Positions 60,061 to 64,000 of a stretch of 64,000 nucleotides of DNA are shown here, piece by piece. The DNA comes from Aggregicoccus sp. 17bor-14. GTDB taxonomy: Bacteria > Myxococcota > Myxococcia > Myxococcales > Myxococcaceae. The notes beneath the pieces are model-generated. The model was given only the letters and a program-made list of their open reading frames with translations, was not told where the DNA came from and searched no databases. A program made the translations under genes and the position numbers. The DNA is taken from assembly GCF_009659535.1 (NCBI RefSeq), contig NZ_VJZZ01000005.1, forward strand, positions 248,001 through 312,000, given 5' to 3'. The first letter of the stretch is position 1. Each line of letters begins with the position of its first letter.

Positions 60061-60924
60061 ATGCACGTTCGCACTCGGTCCTGGAGATTCCAGGGCATCC
60101 GCATCGACCCCAGGATGGCCATCCTCCTCGTGAGCGAGGGCCGCGCCTTCCTCCTCGACCCATCGCACGACGAGCAATACCCATGGGTCTTCGACGTGAG
60201 CACCAAGAAGCCAATCGAGCCCCTCCATCTCTACGTGTGGCGCTCGCATCGTGGCGAGATTCCTGACGGCTATGTGGTCCACCACCGCGACCACAACAAG
60301 CTGAACGCCACCTTCAAGAACCTGGAGCTCCTCACGCGCGAGGCCCACGCTGCGCGCCACCACGCCGAGCAGCAGAAGTTCTCGCCCCGCGTGCGCGAAG
60401 ACCACTGGGGTCTCTACCGGCCGCATGCCCCCAGCCCTGTGCGCTCGCTCACCCTCACAGAGACGCAGCGGCTCTTCCGCCGGGGCAAGCTCAAGCCTCC
60501 CTCTGCCACATCACGCATCAAGAGCGAGCGCGAGCTCCAGCGCACGCAGGAGCAGCGTGACGAGGAGTACCTCCTCCTCCAATTCGAGCGCCTCCGGAGC
60601 GAGACAGCCCACCTCGACAGTGGCATGCCCATCCCGAGAGTGACCACGCGGCGCACGGGACATGACTTCAAGCTCGGCCTCGGACGCCACGCGGAGCGAC
60701 GCGGCTGCACCCAGCAGGAGAAGGTGCTCGTCTACGCCCTCGCCAAGCACCAGCTCGCAGAGGATGTGCTTGCCGCCGTTGCGGCCGACCTGGGTGTGTC
60801 CGTGGAGTTGATCCGGAAGATGAAGACGCGCCCGAGCGTGGACGTGGCGCTGGGGCACTGGCGCAAGTACAGACGTCTTCCCAAGCTCGAGCGCCATGCG
60901 AGGAAGAAGGAGCCTGAGAGCTGA
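60061..60924 (+). CDS. HNH endonuclease
   Basis: A 287-residue protein. The HNH_3-type motif is YVVHHRDHNKLNATFKNLELL followed by EAHAARHHAEQQ. The first part (PRMAILLVSEGRAFLLDPSH ... IEPLHLYVWRSHRGEIPDG) is the strand region before the nuclease centre. The C-terminal 130 residues are basic and helical and may bind DNA (EDVLAAVAADLGVSVELIRKMK is helix-turn-helix-like). It could be a homing-type nuclease of the island. It is 60 nt before the next gene. Confidence 0.75.
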   Translation: MHVRTRSWRFQGIRIDPRMAILLVSEGRAFLLDPSHDEQYPWVFDVSTKKPIEPLHLYVWRSHRGEIPDGYVVHHRDHNKLNATFKNLELLTREAHAARHHAEQQKFSPRVREDHWGLYRPHAPSPVRSLTLTETQRLFRRGKLKPPSATSRIKSERELQRTQEQRDEEYLLLQFERLRSETAHLDSGMPIPRVTTRRTGHDFKLGLGRHAERRGCTQQEKVLVYALAKHQLAEDVLAAVAADLGVSVELIRKMKTRPSVDVALGHWRKYRRLPKLERHARKKEPES

Positions 60925-60984
60925 AGAGAAGACGCAAGAAGTCCTCTCTTCCCACAGCTCCAACACCGGCCTCACAATTCGCGC

Positions 60985-61950
60985 ATGGCCACCACCGCCC
61001 GCTCCACTTCGCAACGCACCACCTCCGCCCTCAACGGCACGCACTCGCACGGCCCCAACACGCCCGAGGGCAAGGCGAGCTCCTCGATGAACGCCGTCCA
61101 GCACGGCCTCACCGCGCGGGGCGCGCTCCTGCCCTCGGAGACTGTGCAGGACTACGAGGCGAACCTCGGCGCGTGGGTGGCCACCCTGCAGCCCGGCTCG
61201 CCGGGGGAGGTGCAGCTCGTCTCCACCATCGCCGACGTGCAGTTCCGCCTCGCCCGCCTGGAGCGCCTGGAGCAGCAGCAGCTCGCGGCCGCGATGGAGC
61301 GGCGCCTGGGGGAGAGCGCGGTGGGCGCCGAGCTGGTGCGCGCGCGCGAGGCGCACCGGCTGGTGAGAGAGCTCATCTTCGTCGTGGGCGGCGTCCGGGA
61401 GGACCAGCCCGGGGAGCGGGCGCGGGCCCTGCTGCCCCTCCTGCGGGTCGTGCTGCAGCGCACCGAGGCCGTGGAACTGCCCGTGGCCGTCGAGCATGTG
61501 CTCGGCCAGGCCATCGCGGCCTTCGAGGAGGCCACTGGCGATGAACTCGCGCCGCTCGCCGCGTGGCAGGCCCTCTACGAGCGCGCTCACCTCACGCAGG
61601 CGGGACTCGCAGAGCGCCTGGGCGTGCTGGAGACTGCGCTGGAGGCCGAGCGCGTGCGGGTGGCGGATGAGACGCTGCTCGGGGACGACAAGGAGCTCGC
61701 CCGGCTCGCGCGCCACCGGGCCCAGCTGCACAAGCAACTGGAGGCGCAGCTCGGGATGCTGAAGACGGTGCGCGAGCTTGCCCTCAGCGCGCCCGGCGGT
61801 GGCTCGGGTTCGTTCAGCGGGCCCGTGCTGGTGGAGCTGCGGCTCGTCGGCCGGGGCCCCGCGCACGACGTGTCTGTACACCACGCCTCGACAGCACCAC
61901 CTTCGAGGGCGCCACGGCGAGCCGGTGAAGCCGCGCAGCGCGGCGCCTGA
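60985..61950 (+). CDS. Phage-associated helical protein with NTPEGKA motif
   Basis: A 321-residue helical protein. The start SHGPNTPEGKASSSMNAVQHGLTA matches a motif common in proteins of phage and integrated elements, often next to recombination or packaging genes. The rest is long coiled helices (RLARLERLEQQQLAAAMERRLGE, LGVLETALEAERVRVADETLL) and a disordered tail. Function is unknown. The gene is GC-rich like the host, unlike the 53-58 kb genes, which may mean a separate module. Confidence 0.65.
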   Translation: MATTARSTSQRTTSALNGTHSHGPNTPEGKASSSMNAVQHGLTARGALLPSETVQDYEANLGAWVATLQPGSPGEVQLVSTIADVQFRLARLERLEQQQLAAAMERRLGESAVGAELVRAREAHRLVRELIFVVGGVREDQPGERARALLPLLRVVLQRTEAVELPVAVEHVLGQAIAAFEEATGDELAPLAAWQALYERAHLTQAGLAERLGVLETALEAERVRVADETLLGDDKELARLARHRAQLHKQLEAQLGMLKTVRELALSAPGGGSGSFSGPVLVELRLVGRGPAHDVSVHHASTAPPSRAPRRAGEAAQRGA

Positions 61951-62629
61951 GGGTTGGACGCGCAGCCCGCGATGGGCAAGGGTGGCCGCTGCGGGCTCGC
62001 GTGATGACGAGTCCCCGGAGCGTCACCTCGCCTGTGGCTAGGGCTACCGTCTCCGCGAAGCCGCCGCTGCAGGGGAGGAGTGGGTGGTGCGTGCCGTGGG
62101 TAATTTTCGGGGGCCCGCTCCTGGATGCGCCCCCCCCCCGGCTACCCCACCCCTCCAGAATTTTCGGGGACTTCTCGGCGAGCCTGCCGTCGAGGCTTGG
62201 GGACGACGGCACCCGGGGGACTGTGCGGCGCGTGCCGCTCTCGCGCATGAGGGGGGTCTGCAGCCGCGCTGCAGAAGGGGCCTTGGCCCATGAGGTGGCA
62301 GCGCTGGGGCTGCACGGGGCCCACGGTGATGCCAGCCAGGGCAGCGCGGGTGTCAGCCGGGGCGCCCGCGCCTCGTGCCGCTCGCGCTGGGCCGCGCTGC
62401 AGCGCTCGCCGCTGGCGGAGGGCGAGGTTGCCGCCCGGGAAGATGCACCGGCGCGGCGGTGTGAGGCGACGAGCCCACAGGCGGTGCGGACCCCTTGGCA
62501 AAGCTCGCGGGCTCAGCGCAGCGATGCGGCCTGCGCCTGGCTGGGTGGAGCTGCGGGCCCTGCAACCGGAGGCTTACGGGCGCCGGGTGCTGTGGAGGGC
62601 GAGGGAAAGTACTTACCGGCGCACTGCCG
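61951..62629. other. Gene-poor gap in the island
   Basis: A 679-nt stretch between convergent genes. AATTTTCGGGG occurs twice (about 62103 and 62160), with a nine-C run between. Long frames exist on both strands, but they lack ribosome sites and family character, and codon use is that of noncoding GC-rich DNA. I see no RNA gene. Confidence 0.5.
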
Positions 62630-63577
62630 TCATGGGTGCGAAGAATCCTCCGCGCTCACCTGCGTCGGCTCCTCGGGCACCATGCCGCTGCTCAGGTGGC
62701 GGGCGGCGGCGGTGAGGAAGGCGAGGCCCGTGCCGATGGCCACCAGGAGGGTGACGTCGGGCACGTTGAAGTCCTTGGTGACGGCCATGGACACAGGCAG
62801 CCACGCCAGGGCGAAGAGGGCCGCGAGCGCGAGCAGGGCCGTGGCCCGCGCGTTGGCGCCCCGGTACCCGGCGACGTCCTGCCCCGCGCGCTCCATGCGG
62901 GCGAGCGGTGGCCGGGCGAGCGCCACCCACAGGGCCAGGGCGAGCGCGCCGAGGGCGAACGCCGTGGCGAAGTACGCCATGAAGTCGCGCGCGGACTCGC
63001 GGCCCTCGGCGGCGCGCAGCTCGCGCTCCACGTCCGCCGCGTCCAGCATCCACCTGCGGCCCTTCAGCTCGGCCGCGACCTGGTCCAGCAGGTTCCCGCG
63101 CCGCATCGCGTCCGCGCGCTCAGCCACCAGCGCCTCGGCCTCCTCGCGGCTGGTGGTTGCGGCCCGCCAGCGTCGCGGCTCGGAAGCAGGGCCCTCTCCC
63201 TCCAGGAGGAGCACCTGGCCCTCGCCTGCGGCCTGGAGCTTAGCGTGCAGCGCCCCGAAGGCCTCCGCTCGCTCGCGGTCCTCACCGGTGTAGGCCTCGG
63301 AGGGGGAGGCGCTGACGATGGCGGGCACCAGCAGCAGCAGGCCGAGGGCTGTGCCCACGCGCAGCAGCAGGCCCAGCCCGCCGATGGCCTCCCAGGCGCC
63401 CGGGGCCGACGGAGGCTGCAGCGGCACGGGCGCGGAGGACACCACCGGCTGCGCCGGGGGCGGCGGCAGGGGTGCGGCACCGGCCGCCTCCAGCCGCTCG
63501 CCGCAGAAGCGGCACTTGATGGCGGCGGCCCGGATGGACTCGCTGCAGAAGGGACAGCGCTTCAGCTGCTCGGACAT
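62630..63577 (-). CDS. Zinc-ribbon membrane protein
   Basis: A 315-residue protein. The N-terminal double CxxC (C8-x2-C11, C22-x2-C25 in RCPFCSESIRAAAIKCRFCG) is a zinc ribbon like that of many membrane proteins with zinc-ribbon headers. A Pro-rich linker, one membrane helix (GLGLLLRVGTALGLLLLVPAIV), a charged helical middle and three further helices (FMAYFATAFALGALALALWV, ATALLALAALFALAWLPVS, VTLLVAIGTGLAFLTAA) follow. I prefer the ATG at 63577, behind GGAG, over 63592. Function is unknown. Confidence 0.65.
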   Translation of the reverse strand: MSEQLKRCPFCSESIRAAAIKCRFCGERLEAAGAAPLPPPPAQPVVSSAPVPLQPPSAPGAWEAIGGLGLLLRVGTALGLLLLVPAIVSASPSEAYTGEDRERAEAFGALHAKLQAAGEGQVLLLEGEGPASEPRRWRAATTSREEAEALVAERADAMRRGNLLDQVAAELKGRRWMLDAADVERELRAAEGRESARDFMAYFATAFALGALALALWVALARPPLARMERAGQDVAGYRGANARATALLALAALFALAWLPVSMAVTKDFNVPDVTLLVAIGTGLAFLTAAARHLSSGMVPEEPTQVSAEDSSHP

Positions 63578-63691
63578 GTGGAGCGTCTCCATGTGTGCTG
63601 CGCACGCGCGGACGAGCCGCGCATGCGCGAGTTGAATACCACCCTATGAGTTGATTTTTACAGGTAGGCGGCTGGCCCACCGTCCGGGCCG

Positions 63692-63958
63692 ATGCGAGCC
63701 CCGGGTGCAGCCAAGGTGAAGCAGGGCGTGGGCCGTCGCGTGGCGGAGCTGCGCCGCACCCAGGGCCTCACCCAGGCCGCCTTCGCCGAGGAGGCGGGGG
63801 TGTCGCTGCAGTACGCGCAGCGCGTGGAAGCGGGAGAGGAGAACCTCACCATCGAGTCGCTGGTGAAGCTCGCCCACCTGCTGCGTGTGCCCGTGGCCTC
63901 CCTCTTCGAGGCGCCCACCACCCGCAGGGCACCTCCCGGACGGCCCCGCAAGGCGTGA
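63692..63958 (+). CDS. XRE-family helix-turn-helix regulator
   Basis: An 88-residue protein with a single HTH_3 domain: VGRRVAELRRTQGLTQAAFAEEAGVSLQYAQRVEAG, ENLTIESLVKLAHLLRVPVASLFE. No other domain is present. Such small regulators control mobile-element genes or restriction systems. The gap upstream (63578-63691) is A/T-rich and contains GAGTTGAATACC and GAGTTGATTTTT, a likely operator pair. It ends 42 nt before the window edge. Confidence 0.85.
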   Translation: MRAPGAAKVKQGVGRRVAELRRTQGLTQAAFAEEAGVSLQYAQRVEAGEENLTIESLVKLAHLLRVPVASLFEAPTTRRAPPGRPRKA

Positions 63959-64000
63959 GGCCGCGTGCCCTTGGGGGCGCGGGCACCACGAGGTCAGCGG

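Noticed and set aside
62001-63293. Plus-strand frame of 430 codons over the gap and the zinc-ribbon gene
   Set aside because: Antisense over half its length to a gene with clear CxxC pairs and helices; Ser/Ala/Arg-rich elsewhere.
1-64000. CRISPR arrays, rRNA genes and complete tRNA genes
   Set aside because: No regularly spaced repeats or rRNA segments were seen; the only tRNA-like sequence is the 3' fragment at 52757-52798.

Overview
The window is very GC-rich, with dense, mostly short-gapped genes and many ATGA/GTGA stop-start overlaps. Secreted lipoproteins, PDAG-type linkers, WGSGPADVWAVG-type repeat lipoproteins and a spread of environmental enzymes are abundant. Together these point to a myxobacterium, probably Myxococcaceae. 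This is inferred from style and family content; no marker gene or rRNA is present.

Layout. 1-5.4 kb: a partial lipoprotein, a bile-acid:sodium symporter-like permease, a FUSC-like membrane protein and two envelope lipoprotein operons (DUF3943 plus lipoprotein; EEP-fold lipoprotein plus lipoprotein). 5.7-8.3 kb: a formylglycine-generating enzyme facing its probable substrate, an arylsulfatase. 8.6-13.3 kb: small membrane and secreted proteins and an O-antigen-ligase-like gene. 13.3-17.7 kb: phosphoenolpyruvate carboxylase, a universal stress protein, a DUF5335 protein and a ferritin-like protein. 17.9-21.7 kb: a tightly coupled four-gene operon (acyl-CoA dehydrogenase-like, stand-alone adenylation enzyme, carrier protein, hexapeptide acyltransferase). 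It reads as a prolyl/pyrrole-type carrier-protein pathway. 22.3-27.6 kb: a stress protein, a paired active/inactive M16 peptidase and an OmpA-type porin-like protein.

28.0-34.4 kb holds a chaperone-usher-like locus. Four divergent paralogues of an exported beta-rich subunit accompany a PapD-like chaperone and a large outer-membrane barrel with SdrD-like terminal domains. 34.5-42.9 kb is mixed: an Ig-like lipoprotein, a lipase-like hydrolase, rpiA, an EF-hand membrane protein and an AcuI-like reductase. 43.1-46.2 kb is a translationally coupled operon of an ECF-type sigma factor, a zinc-finger anti-sigma-like membrane protein and a caspase-fold peptidase. A propeller lipoprotein, a membrane beta-helix protein and an HExxH lipoprotein follow.

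At 52.71-52.80 kb a strong intrinsic terminator abuts a 3' fragment of tRNA-Phe on the minus strand. To its right, to the window end, base and codon use looks less GC-rich through about 58.6 kb, and gene content changes to DUF3800, an HEPN-like protein, a GHKL ATPase with a STAS-like DUF4325 partner and a membrane protein, an excisionase-like HTH protein, an HNH nuclease, a phage-associated protein and an XRE regulator. This is best read as one end of a genomic island inserted at tRNA-Phe and carrying a candidate defence cluster. The integrase and intact tRNA, if present, lie outside the window.

The three loci most worth attention are the pyrrole-type carrier operon (17.9-21.7 kb), the chaperone-usher-like locus (28.0-34.4 kb) and the island defence cluster (53.0-58.6 kb).
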